Assembly: GCA_965371355.1 (NCBI GenBank)
Contig: CBDUYD010000022.1
Location: 1-26,409, forward strand
Length of the DNA stretch: 26,409 bases
DNA from: JASJHI01 sp965371355
GTDB lineage: Bacteria; Actinomycetota; Acidimicrobiia; Acidimicrobiales; Ilumatobacteraceae
Reading direction: 5' to 3'
Shown here: one piece after another, positions 8,829 through 17,575 of the stretch
How positions within the stretch are numbered: the stretch's first letter is position 1
Layout of the letters: each line of letters opens with the position of its first letter
Notes under the pieces: generated by a model
The model's input: the letters and a program-made list of their open reading frames with translations, nothing else
Told to the model about the DNA's origin: nothing
The model's database searches: none
Translations under genes and position numbers: made by a program

Positions 8829-11800
8829 GTGAGCTGGAGAAGAACGATTGCGGCTGCGGCGGCTGCGGTGTTCTGCCTCGTCGCGCTCGTGGTCGTGTTG
8901 CGCTCCGATGGGCTGCCGGCGGTCGACGCAGCGTCGTCCCGGGCGACGCGTTGGTTCGTTCACCAGCCCACCGGTCGCGTCGTGTTGGCCGATGGATACG
9001 GCGGTCGAGCACTCGCCAGCCTCCAGGTGGGGGTGCCGGGCGATCAGCTCGCGGTCGCCGAGGGGCCGAACGGCGCGTTCGTCCTCGACGACGACAACGG
9101 CGAGGTGCGAGCGATCGACACCGCCGAGCTGCGACTCGGACCCCCCCTCGGCGTCTCCGAACTCGGGGCCGGGAACGCGGTCGCGGGTGTGAGCGCGACG
9201 GGCCTCGTCGTCGCCGATCCGGCCGCCGGCTCGGCATCGTTGCTCCCCACCGGTGGGGAGCCGGTCGCGTTCTCCTTCGACGCCGACCAATCCGGTGAGA
9301 TCCTCGTCGGACCCGACGGGGCGATCTGGTCACGCGTGGGTTCACAGCTGCTGCGAACGACGTCCGCGTCGGTGACGCGTTCCTCCGCGGGCACCTCCGA
9401 TGCACTGATGTCGCTCGTCGGGAACCGTCCTCTCCTGCTCGATCGCGACGGCCGTCGTGCCCGTCTCGGCAACGGGGCCTGGCAGTCGCTGCCGACCGAC
9501 GTCGACCCGAGCGAGATCGTCATCCAGGTCCCGGGACCCCCCAGCGACTGCGGGTGGGTCGGTGCCGACGACGAACTCTGGTGTGTCGGCGAGGGCGGCA
9601 TCGACGAGCGGGTGACCATCGAGGGACTCGACATCGACGGGCCGGATCGGCTCGCGATCGCCGGCAGTGCGGCTGCGCTCGTGCGCAGGGGCCCTTCCGA
9701 GATCGTCCAGTTCGACTGGCGTTCGCAGGAACTGATCGATGAGGATCCGGCCTCGATCTCCGGTGACGCCGCGCTCGAGGTGACCGCGACCGTCGATCTG
9801 ATCTGGATCGACGACACGGCGGGCAACTTCGTGTGGAGCGTCCACCCGTGGGGGATGGAGCCGATCAACAAGAACGACGACAGCACCCTCCTCCTCGGCG
9901 AGTCGGGCGAGGTCCTCGACGAAGGCGATCTCAGCCGGTCGGGCGCCGAGGGTGTCGACGATCAACTCGTCGCCGAGCCCGAGGATCGCGAGCCCGACGA
10001 CAACGGCATCGACGATCCGCCGGTCGCGGTCGACGACCTGGTCACGGCGCGCGGTGGTGCGCCCGTCCATGTCGCCGTGACCGCCAACGACTACGACCCC
10101 GACGGTGAGGCGATCGCGCTCGTCGACGTCGGGACGGCCGAGCGAGGTAGCGCCGAGATCGGCACCGCGTCCACGGTCGTGTACAGCCCCGAGCCGGGGT
10201 ACGTGGGGTCGGACCGGTTCGAGTACACGATCACCGACGGTGACGGCACCGAGGCGACCGCCGAGGTGATGATCGAGATCCTGCCAGCGGATGCGGCGAA
10301 CCTCCCGCCGACCGGCACGGCCGACGAGGCCGACACCGGACCGGGCGTCGATGTCGTCGTCGACGTGCTTCTCAACGACGTCGATCCAGAGCGCGATACG
10401 TTGCGCATCGGTTCGTTCTCTCCTCCGATCGAGGCCGACGCCGTCGGCACCGTCGTCGAGACGCTCGGTCCGTCCGATCTCGCGGCGCTCGAGTTCCGGC
10501 CGGTCGAGGGGTTCAAGGGAACCGCGGTCTTCTCGTACCGCCCGGCCGACTCCTTCGGTGCGCTGGGCGCCGAGGTCGAGGTACGGGTCGAGGTCGCAAG
10601 CGTCGGCGACGCCAACCGGCCCCCGATCGCCCGTCCCGACGCGGTGAGACTTCGTCGGAACACGCCAACGGAGGTCCGGGTGCTGATCAATGACGTCGAT
10701 CTCGATGGCGATCCCCTCACGATCTCGTTGGTCGAACCGCTCCCCGACGCGCTCGACGTCGACGTCCTGGGCGACCTGCTGTCGGTCACCGCCGGCCCCG
10801 GGTCCGACGACCTGATTCCGTTCGAGTACGAGATCGACGACGGCCGCGGTCACACCGCGCGCGGGTCGGTGCTCGTCGCGGTCATCGGCGATGCCGAGCC
10901 CAACCGGCCTCCCGTCGTCAGCGCCGACACCGCGACCGCCGTCGCCGGTTCGTCGATCATCATCGACGTCTTGGCAAACGACACCGATCCCGACGACGAT
11001 CCACTGGTCATCGTCGACATCTCGCAGCCCGACGATGATCTCGGACGCGTCGTCGATGCCGGCGTCGAGGGAATCAAATTCACGCCGTCCGGGGTCGACG
11101 AGACCGGCGAGCGGTCGAGCGTACGCTTCACGTACACGGTCAGCGACGGCAATGGCCATGAGGTGCTCGGCGAGGTTGCGGTTGTCGTCCTGCCGGAGGC
11201 CCTCCCCGAGCCACCGTTCGCTCGCGACGATTCGACGGTCACCTTCGTCGACACGCCCGTGATCATCGACGTGCTACGCAATGACGGTGACCCGTCGGGT
11301 GAGCGGCCCAGTCTGTTCGGCAACCCGGGCTGCCCGGCCGGTGGTGCGGCGATCGTGACCGGCGAGGGCCAGGTCCAGTACACGCCACCACGCGGTCAGA
11401 CCGGGGCGTTCCGCTGCACGTACGAGGTGACGAACACCCGTGGGCTGCGCGCCTCGGCGGCGATCATCATCTCGGTGCGCGAGCCCGAGTTGACCAACCA
11501 GCCGCCGGTGGCGGCCCTCGATCGGCTCACCGTCCGGCCCGGTGAATCCGGAACGATCGATCTGACCCGCAACGACGTCGACCCCGATGGGGACGACGCG
11601 CTGCTGCGGGTCGTGTCGTCGACCGCGCCCACCCTCGGCACCGCCGAGCGTGCGGGCAACACGATCAACTTCACCGCCGGCGATGTCGTGGGTCCCACCA
11701 GCATGAAGTACCAGGTCGTCGACGAGGGTGGGGCCATCGCGATCGGGAGCGTGTCGGTGCGGATCGTCGCCGCGGCGAATCAGCCCCCGGTCGCACACGA

Positions 11801-13322
11801 CGATGTGAGGAACCTGGTCGCGCCGGCCATCGCTCAGGACTTCACCGTGGGATCGCTCGCCACCGATCCCGACGGCGATCAGTCGAATCTGATCATCACG
11901 GGGGCCAGCGAGGTCACAACCGCCGGCGGCGTGTCGTTCAACTCGCAGATGGTCACGATCGCTCCGCCACCGGGATTCATCGGGACGATCACCGCCACCT
12001 TCACGGTCACCGACGAAGGAGGCCTGCGCGACTCCGGACTACTCACCGTCAACGTGCGTGAGCCGGAGAACCGCCCTCCGGTCGCAGTCGACGACAACGC
12101 CGACGTGTCGAACGGCGGGTCGATCACCGCCCGCGTCCTGCTCAACGACACCGATCCGGACGGCGACGTCCTCACGGCATCGATCGTCAGCGGACCGGAT
12201 CCGACGCTCGGCTCCGCCACCATCAATGGCGACGGCTCGATCACGTTCCGCGCCACACCCGGCGCATCCGGGCTCGCCGCGATCGGCTATCAGGCATCCG
12301 ACGGCGAGTTCTCCGACGCGGCGACGCTGCGCGTCAATGTGCTTGCGTGTTCGGAGTCGGTCCCGGTGACACAGAACGTGTTCCTCGAGACCGGCTACAT
12401 GCAGCCGATCAACGTGCCTCTCGCCACCTATGTGACCAACGGAACGGTCACCGAGTCGTCGGGGCCTCCCGGCTACGCGGGCGGCGTCTACACGCCGCCG
12501 GCAGGCGAGAACGGCAACGTCACCATCAACTACACGGCGGCGAACGGGTGTGGTCAGACCCGGTCGGGCACCGTCACGATCGACGTCAATCAACAGCCGA
12601 TAGCCCAGCCGCAGGTCATCTCGATGGGCAAGAACGACATCCGCGAACTGCTGGTCGCCAACCTCGCCGGCGACGACGAGGTGCTCACCATCTCGAGCTC
12701 GATCGGAGCGCCGAGTTGGGTCACCACGACGAGCAGCAAGCTGACCATCGACCCCCCGCCCAGCACTCCGGGCGGCACGTTCGCCTGGACGACCACGGTG
12801 ACCGATCCCGGTGGCCTGGGTGCCGACGTGCCGATAACGGTCACGGTGGTCAACCAGGCGCCGACGGCGGTCAACGATGCCGTCGACGCGTCGAGCGGGA
12901 GCGGTACGTTCGCGATCGTCACCAACGACACCGACCCCGACGATGCCAATGCCACGCTGCGCATTCAGACCATCGCGAGCACGGTCACCATGCAGAACGG
13001 CACGAGCGCGTCGATCACCGTCAGCGCCGATGGGCGCCATATCACCGTGAACGCGGCTGGAGCTCAGGGCGTCGGAAGCGTGCAGTACACGATCGTCGAT
13101 CCGTCCGGCGCCACAGCGACGGCCGTCGTGACGATCACGGGCCCGCCGGTGGTGACGACGACCACGACAGTGCCGCCCACGACGCATCCGCCCACGACGA
13201 TTCCGCCGACTACTTCCCCGCCGACGATTCCGCCGACCACGCGTCCCCCGACGACGCCTCCGCCCCTGACGCTGCCCCCCGACTTCACGCTGCCCGAGGG
13301 TCCCGACCTGCCCGCCGACTGA
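8829..13322 (+). CDS. Giant exported protein with about eleven cadherin/Ig-like repeats and a Pro/Thr-rich tail
   Basis: The 1,497-residue product starts MSWRRTIAAAAAAVFCLVAL, a signal peptide or signal anchor; PAVDA-AS near residue 35 could be a cleavage site. Residues about 40-370 form a beta-rich region, possibly a propeller. Residues about 393-1437 hold roughly eleven 85-100-residue cadherin/Ig-like repeats, most opening NxPPVAxDD and carrying VLxNDxDPDGD calcium-binding-like loops. Residues 1438-1497 are a Pro/Thr-rich tail, a candidate for O-glycosylation. There is no LPXTG motif or C-terminal membrane helix, so attachment would be through the N-terminus or the tail. The GTG at 8829 is chosen because AGGAAGGA at 8811-8818 is well placed and puts the hydrophobic segment at the N-terminus; in-frame GTG 8739 or ATG 8745 would add about 30 residues. 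Large Ig/Fn3-repeat proteins beside MoxR-DUF58-transglutaminase genes are a recurring actinobacterial arrangement. Confidence 0.9.
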   Translation: MSWRRTIAAAAAAVFCLVALVVVLRSDGLPAVDAASSRATRWFVHQPTGRVVLADGYGGRALASLQVGVPGDQLAVAEGPNGAFVLDDDNGEVRAIDTAELRLGPPLGVSELGAGNAVAGVSATGLVVADPAAGSASLLPTGGEPVAFSFDADQSGEILVGPDGAIWSRVGSQLLRTTSASVTRSSAGTSDALMSLVGNRPLLLDRDGRRARLGNGAWQSLPTDVDPSEIVIQVPGPPSDCGWVGADDELWCVGEGGIDERVTIEGLDIDGPDRLAIAGSAAALVRRGPSEIVQFDWRSQELIDEDPASISGDAALEVTATVDLIWIDDTAGNFVWSVHPWGMEPINKNDDSTLLLGESGEVLDEGDLSRSGAEGVDDQLVAEPEDREPDDNGIDDPPVAVDDLVTARGGAPVHVAVTANDYDPDGEAIALVDVGTAERGSAEIGTASTVVYSPEPGYVGSDRFEYTITDGDGTEATAEVMIEILPADAANLPPTGTADEADTGPGVDVVVDVLLNDVDPERDTLRIGSFSPPIEADAVGTVVETLGPSDLAALEFRPVEGFKGTAVFSYRPADSFGALGAEVEVRVEVASVGDANRPPIARPDAVRLRRNTPTEVRVLINDVDLDGDPLTISLVEPLPDALDVDVLGDLLSVTAGPGSDDLIPFEYEIDDGRGHTARGSVLVAVIGDAEPNRPPVVSADTATAVAGSSIIIDVLANDTDPDDDPLVIVDISQPDDDLGRVVDAGVEGIKFTPSGVDETGERSSVRFTYTVSDGNGHEVLGEVAVVVLPEALPEPPFARDDSTVTFVDTPVIIDVLRNDGDPSGERPSLFGNPGCPAGGAAIVTGEGQVQYTPPRGQTGAFRCTYEVTNTRGLRASAAIIISVREPELTNQPPVAALDRLTVRPGESGTIDLTRNDVDPDGDDALLRVVSSTAPTLGTAERAGNTINFTAGDVVGPTSMKYQVVDEGGAIAIGSVSVRIVAAANQPPVAHDDVRNLVAPAIAQDFTVGSLATDPDGDQSNLIITGASEVTTAGGVSFNSQMVTIAPPPGFIGTITATFTVTDEGGLRDSGLLTVNVREPENRPPVAVDDNADVSNGGSITARVLLNDTDPDGDVLTASIVSGPDPTLGSATINGDGSITFRATPGASGLAAIGYQASDGEFSDAATLRVNVLACSESVPVTQNVFLETGYMQPINVPLATYVTNGTVTESSGPPGYAGGVYTPPAGENGNVTINYTAANGCGQTRSGTVTIDVNQQPIAQPQVISMGKNDIRELLVANLAGDDEVLTISSSIGAPSWVTTTSSKLTIDPPPSTPGGTFAWTTTVTDPGGLGADVPITVTVVNQAPTAVNDAVDASSGSGTFAIVTNDTDPDDANATLRIQTIASTVTMQNGTSASITVSADGRHITVNAAGAQGVGSVQYTIVDPSGATATAVVTITGPPVVTTTTTVPPTTHPPTTIPPTTSPPTIPPTTRPPTTPPPLTLPPDFTLPEGPDLPAD

Positions 13323-13327
13323 AGTCC

Positions 13328-15436
13328 TCAGGCGATCACGGGCGAGCGGGTGGACGCCCGCAGCGACCGGAGGCTGAGCCGCCATCGCAGCCGGCGGACC
13401 CGACCACGACTTGAGCCGAGAGCGAACTCGACCGCTCCCAGGCACTCCACAGCCTCATCGGCGAGAAGGTCCGGCTCGTCGGGGTCGCCGAAGGTTGCCG
13501 CGCTCGACATCGACGCCAGGCGAATCAGGTTGCCCTGCGCGCCCTCGACCAGGACCTCGCCGCCCCGGGCGATCTCGTCGTCGGTGAGCGACCGGTCGAT
13601 GTTCTGGCCGGCGTCGACGAGTGCATCGGTGGCAAGTGCCCACGCGCCCCGCACGCGGTCGGCGGGCCGAGGGGCCGACAGCCGCCGTCGCCTCCGTCGC
13701 CGCTTGAGTCCCGCGACCAGCAGTGCCGCGCCGATCAGCGGCGCCACCACGAAGAGGAGGACGAGGCCGATGCCCCCGATCCATGCTCCGAGCCCTGAGA
13801 TACCGGTGTCCGAGCCGGTCGGGATCGGGTCGTCCTCCGTGTCCGTGTCGGTGTCGGGCTCGGGTGGCGGGGCGACCGGCGGCTGCGGCGCGGCGGGCGT
13901 CTGCGCGCTCGGCTCATCCGGTGGGGGAGTGGCGTCGGACACCTCGGCGGCGGGCACCGGGTCGAACGCGATCCAACCCTCGTCGGTGAGCACCTCGGGC
14001 CACACGGTGACGTCCGACGAAGTGAGGGTGACGGATCCGTCGGCCGATTCGACGACGAACCCCGTGGCCACCCGCGCCTCGACGCCGAGCGATCGTGCGA
14101 GGAGTACGAACGCGGTGGCGAACTGTTCGGCATTGCCCCGCTGGGTCACGCGCAGGAAGCGCTCGATCAGGGCGCGTTGGAGTCCGCCGCCGATCGCCTC
14201 GGAGTCGAGCACGAAGTTGTCCCGCATCCGCTGCTCGATCCGCTCCAATCGCTCGACGATGGTGCCGTCCTCGGCGAGCGCCTCGGCGATGTCGGTCAGA
14301 GCGGACACCGTGTCGTCGACGTCCCGGAGGACGACCGAGTCGGGATCGATGGTGGATCGAACCGGCGCGACGTTCGATCTGACGTGCACCGCCACGTCGC
14401 CGTCGACCTGCTCGTCGATGCGCACCACGGTGCGGTCGACATCGGTTTGGATCAGCGCATCGATGGTGACCGGCGATCCCGGGAGGGGGATCAAGGCCAG
14501 GTCTTCGTCGAGGAAGAAGATGTCGATCTCGATCGTCTCGCCCGTCGCCGGCCCCAGCGTCCGTCCGAGCGGCCGGATCGTGACCGCCGGGGCCCAGCGC
14601 CGCCCGTCGTACTCCTCGAGCGCTGCCGTACGCCAGCGCACCACTCCCGCCGCATCATCACCCTCGATGCTGTACAGGTCCCGGGGCGGGTCGATGTCTC
14701 GGATCGCGAGCATCGCCTCGATCGGTTCGAGGATCGCCGCCGAACGGTCGGGCGCGTCGTAGCGACGAGGGTCCGCCCGGGCGGTGAGCGAGAGCGGCAC
14801 GCTGACGAGTGCGGCCATGAGGCCGGCGACGACGATGAGCGGTACGAGACGGCGCTCGCCGACGAGGAGCGTCGCCCGTTCGCCGAGCGGTGCGCCGGGT
14901 CGCAGCGTCGCGAACACGACGGTGAGCAGTCCGATCGGCAGGAGCCAGACGAGGTCGGCACCGCCGGGGGAGCTTGTCGCGATGATCACGACGTACACGG
15001 CGAGCAGCGGCAGTATCGGGAGCATGTGCCAGCGCCGATGTCGGGCGAGTTCCGCGGACAGCGCGGTGGCGCCGGCGACGCCGGCGGCGGCGGTTCCGAG
15101 CAGGTCCGGTGTCGCGGGACTCGGCCACTCGGTCGAGATGAGTCGTTGAGCGCCCGACGTGAAGGCGTCGAGGACGTCGCGGGACGAGCCCTCGGCGAGC
15201 AGTACGACGAGGCCGACCGCGAGCAGGACCGATCCGACCGCGCCCGCCAGCCGGATGATCGCCTGCCGCGGGCATGTGATCAGAGCCGCCGCGGCCGGGA
15301 TCATGGCGGCGAGCAGCAAACTCGTCGACCGTTGGTCGAAGATGCCGCTCGCGGCGAGTGCCAGCACCAACCCGATCGCGCCGAGGACGGCGATCCGCGC
15401 ACGGCTCAGGGCGACGTCCTCGGGGATCAATTCCAT
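13328..15436 (-). CDS. Membrane protein with transglutaminase-like (TgpA-like) domain lacking catalytic Cys and His
   Basis: The 702-residue protein has the TgpA-type layout: a cluster of about six or seven N-terminal membrane helices (roughly 14-215), an extracytoplasmic transglutaminase-like region, a Pro/Asp/Thr-rich linker (500-545), another helix (about 548-577) followed by a stop-transfer run of arginines, and a cytosolic C-terminal domain like DUF4129. In active members the core reads GxCxxFA; here RGNAEQF (433-439) has Ala436 in the Cys position. The His position in DVTVWPEV (475-482) is Thr477, while the Asp of GWIAFDPVP remains. The domain is therefore probably non-catalytic. It is last in the MoxR-DUF58 operon, overlaps the DUF58 gene by 10 bases and is convergent with the giant surface-protein gene, with 5 bases between stops. 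Confidence 0.9.
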   Translation of the reverse strand: MELIPEDVALSRARIAVLGAIGLVLALAASGIFDQRSTSLLLAAMIPAAAALITCPRQAIIRLAGAVGSVLLAVGLVVLLAEGSSRDVLDAFTSGAQRLISTEWPSPATPDLLGTAAAGVAGATALSAELARHRRWHMLPILPLLAVYVVIIATSSPGGADLVWLLPIGLLTVVFATLRPGAPLGERATLLVGERRLVPLIVVAGLMAALVSVPLSLTARADPRRYDAPDRSAAILEPIEAMLAIRDIDPPRDLYSIEGDDAAGVVRWRTAALEEYDGRRWAPAVTIRPLGRTLGPATGETIEIDIFFLDEDLALIPLPGSPVTIDALIQTDVDRTVVRIDEQVDGDVAVHVRSNVAPVRSTIDPDSVVLRDVDDTVSALTDIAEALAEDGTIVERLERIEQRMRDNFVLDSEAIGGGLQRALIERFLRVTQRGNAEQFATAFVLLARSLGVEARVATGFVVESADGSVTLTSSDVTVWPEVLTDEGWIAFDPVPAAEVSDATPPPDEPSAQTPAAPQPPVAPPPEPDTDTDTEDDPIPTGSDTGISGLGAWIGGIGLVLLFVVAPLIGAALLVAGLKRRRRRRRLSAPRPADRVRGAWALATDALVDAGQNIDRSLTDDEIARGGEVLVEGAQGNLIRLASMSSAATFGDPDEPDLLADEAVECLGAVEFALGSSRGRVRRLRWRLSLRSLRASTRSPVIA

Positions 15437-16536
15437 CCCCTCCAGCGCTGCAGGAACTCCTTGGCATCGACGACCGCGAGACCGCGGCCGCCGATCGCCG
15501 AGGCGTTCTCACCGACCCGAACGATGACCGCTCGCTCGGCCGAGGCGATTTGCGTCGATGGGCCCGCCGGTCCGGTGATGATCGCGAGCGTCGTCTGTTG
15601 GATGCCTCCGGCCAGGAGCGTCGCCACGGGGACTGCGGTCGCCATGGTCGTCTGCTGCACCGGTGTCAGCAGGTCGAGTACCCGTCGCTCGTCGCCGAGG
15701 GCCATCGCGTGCCCGGGGTGATCGGGATCGGTCGTGCGCACCGACACGACGAGACCCTGCCGGATCCCGTGGACGGCGAGCGTCGCGGCGACGTCGACCG
15801 CCTCCTCGAAATCGTCGGGTGCGTCGGGGTGCGCCGACGTGTCGAGGAGCACGGTGAATTCGGGCCGTCTGACCTCGACGTGTTCTCGCACCATCAGCGT
15901 TCCGGTGTGCGCCGACGTCGCCCAGTGGATGAGGCGTGGATCATCGCCGGGCACGTACTCGCGCATCGACACGAACCCCGACAGCGGATCGGTCGCGGCC
16001 CGTCGCAGGATCGACTCGTTCTCGACGACCCGTGTGGTTCCGTGGGGGCTGACGAGGTCGTACACCTTCGGGTGGACGGTGACCATGGTGGTCGCGTCGT
16101 CGGTGCGGGTTCCGATCGACAGCCACAAGGGGTCGATGCGTTCGATGTCGAACGGGCCGACCTGGAAGATGCCTCGGCGTGTGGTGGGGATCACCCCGGA
16201 CAGTTCCGAGACCGAGTCGGGGGGAATCGGTGCGACGTCGACCCGCGAGGGCTGCCCGTCGCAGTGGTCGATGATCGTGGCGCTGCCGCTGCGGAACCGC
16301 GAGTCGTTGATCACCCGGTACTCGACGCGCACGGGGCTTCCGCGCGGGACGCGAACCGAGGTGAGGCGGCGCCTGATCGTGGCGCGGAAGGGACGCTGCG
16401 AGGCCCACACGGCGAACGCGACGATCACCGAGATGCCGATCGCCGCGATCAGCAGCTCCTCGTACTGCCACCAGATGCCGAGCACGACCAGCAGCACGGC
16501 GGCGGCGACCGCGCCGAGGCCTGATCTCGTGAGCAT
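15427..16536 (-). CDS. DUF58 domain protein, membrane anchored
   Basis: The 369-residue protein has two N-terminal hydrophobic segments (about 8-22 and 29-45), then a beta-rich region, and the DUF58 signature at about 188-224: FVSMREYVPGDDPRLIHW followed by TLMVREH. DUF58 proteins have a von Willebrand A-like fold and are nearly always encoded beside MoxR ATPases, as here; known or proposed roles are as chaperone partners or adaptors of MoxR in envelope or complex assembly. The start follows the MoxR stop by 3 bases and the end overlaps the transglutaminase-like gene by 10 bases, so the three are one translation-coupled operon. The specific target is unknown; the adjacent giant surface protein or the EccC-like protein are candidates by context. 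Confidence 0.93.
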   Translation of the reverse strand: MLTRSGLGAVAAAVLLVVLGIWWQYEELLIAAIGISVIVAFAVWASQRPFRATIRRRLTSVRVPRGSPVRVEYRVINDSRFRSGSATIIDHCDGQPSRVDVAPIPPDSVSELSGVIPTTRRGIFQVGPFDIERIDPLWLSIGTRTDDATTMVTVHPKVYDLVSPHGTTRVVENESILRRAATDPLSGFVSMREYVPGDDPRLIHWATSAHTGTLMVREHVEVRRPEFTVLLDTSAHPDAPDDFEEAVDVAATLAVHGIRQGLVVSVRTTDPDHPGHAMALGDERRVLDLLTPVQQTTMATAVPVATLLAGGIQQTTLAIITGPAGPSTQIASAERAVIVRVGENASAIGGRGLAVVDAKEFLQRWRGWN

Positions 16537-16539
16537 CGG

Positions 16540-17490
16540 CTACCCCTCGCGAGTGCGGGGTACCGGCACCTCGTCGATGATGTCGGCGAGCACCTTCTCG
16601 ACTCGCACCCCGCGGAGCTCGGCCTCGGGGGTGAGCGCCATGCGGTGGGTGAACACGGGCCCGGCGACAGCCTTGACGTCGTCGGGGGTGACGTAGTCAC
16701 GGCCGTTGGCGGCGGCGTACGCGCGGCAGACCCGGAGCATCGACAGCGTCCCGCGGGTCGAGATACCGAGGCGGAGGTCGGTGCTGCGGCGGGTGCCGTT
16801 GGCGATCGAGACGATGTACTCGCTGATACCGCGGGCGACCTCGATCTCGTCGATCTCGGCGACGAGCGCCTGGATCTCCTCGGGGGTGGTGACCGGCGCG
16901 AGCACCTCGTTCTCCATGCTCGGGTGGAACGAGTCGAGCAACGACACCTCGGTGTCGTGGTCGGCGTACCCGAGGCTGAGCCGCATCGAGAACCGGTCGA
17001 GCTGCACGTCGGGCAGCGGGAAGGTGCCCTGGGAGTCGCGCGGGTTCTGGGTGGCGATCACGAAGAAGGGTCTCGGCACCGGGCGCCCGACACCGTCGGC
17101 GGTGACCTGACGTTCTTCCATCACCTCGAGGAGCGCCGACTGGGTCTTCGGGCTTCCTCTGTTGATCTCGTCACCGATGAGGATGTTTGTGAAGACCGGC
17201 CCCTCGCGGAACGAGAAGCTGCCCGACGCCTGATCGAAGATCATCACGCCGGTGATGTCGGTGGGGAGCAGGTCGGGGGTGAACTGCACCCGGGTCCACG
17301 AGCCGGAGATCGAGTTGGCGATCGCCTTCGCCATGCTCGTCTTGCCCGTCCCCGGGACGTCGTCGAGCAACAGGTGGCCCTCGGTGAGCAGGCAGCACAG
17401 GGCGAGGAGGATCTTGTCGTGCTTGCCACGGATGACCTGCTCGACATTGTCGATCAGCGCTGAGACGACAGGTGAGATTTGCCCGGCCAC
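16540..17490 (-). CDS. MoxR-family AAA+ ATPase
   Basis: MoxR ATPases are hexameric AAA+ chaperones that help assemble or activate complexes, usually together with DUF58 or von Willebrand A proteins. The 316-residue product has an intact Walker A (VPGTGKTS, 45-52), Walker B (ILIGDEINR, about 103-111), sensor 1 (ATQNP, 146-150), the PDVQLDRFSMR arginine-finger region (160-170) and a C-terminal lid with GISTRGTLSMLR. It is the one enzyme of the locus with all nucleotide-binding motifs preserved. I chose GTG 17490 because family similarity begins there. No Shine-Dalgarno is present, but TACACT (17498-17503, minus strand) lies 7 bases upstream, which suggests a leaderless mRNA. Longer upstream reading of this frame has atypical composition. 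Confidence 0.94.
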   Translation of the reverse strand: MAGQISPVVSALIDNVEQVIRGKHDKILLALCCLLTEGHLLLDDVPGTGKTSMAKAIANSISGSWTRVQFTPDLLPTDITGVMIFDQASGSFSFREGPVFTNILIGDEINRGSPKTQSALLEVMEERQVTADGVGRPVPRPFFVIATQNPRDSQGTFPLPDVQLDRFSMRLSLGYADHDTEVSLLDSFHPSMENEVLAPVTTPEEIQALVAEIDEIEVARGISEYIVSIANGTRRSTDLRLGISTRGTLSMLRVCRAYAAANGRDYVTPDDVKAVAGPVFTHRMALTPEAELRGVRVEKVLADIIDEVPVPRTREG

Positions 17491-17497
17491 GCAGCGC

Positions 17498-17503
17498 AGT
17501 GTA
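17498..17503 (-). promoter_or_regulatory. Candidate -10 element for a leaderless moxR transcript
   Basis: On the minus strand TACACT (TANNNT type) ends 7 bases before the GTG start at 17490, so transcription would begin at or next to the start codon. No convincing -35 was found. The position separates the MoxR-DUF58-transglutaminase operon from the SWIM gene that ends at 17576. Confidence 0.4.
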
Positions 17504-17575
17504 GGTGCGCGCCGGCCCCGAGACGTGCCGCGGGATGCACCGGGCGATACCCCCGGGAGTGGGAGCGCCGATCGG

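Noticed and set aside
9342..11159. 605-codon minus-strand open frame opposite the giant repeat gene
   Set aside because: The plus strand carries regular cadherin-like repeats; the antisense frame is a mirror of their Asp/Val codons.
12850..13322. Sortase (LPXTG) or C-terminal membrane anchor in the giant protein
   Set aside because: The protein ends in a Pro/Thr-rich polar tail with no LPXTG, hydrophobic helix or basic end.
4364..17490. A classical type VII secretion locus
   Set aside because: No WXG100, EccB, EccD, EccE or mycosin-like product was found in any frame; only the EccC-like component is present.
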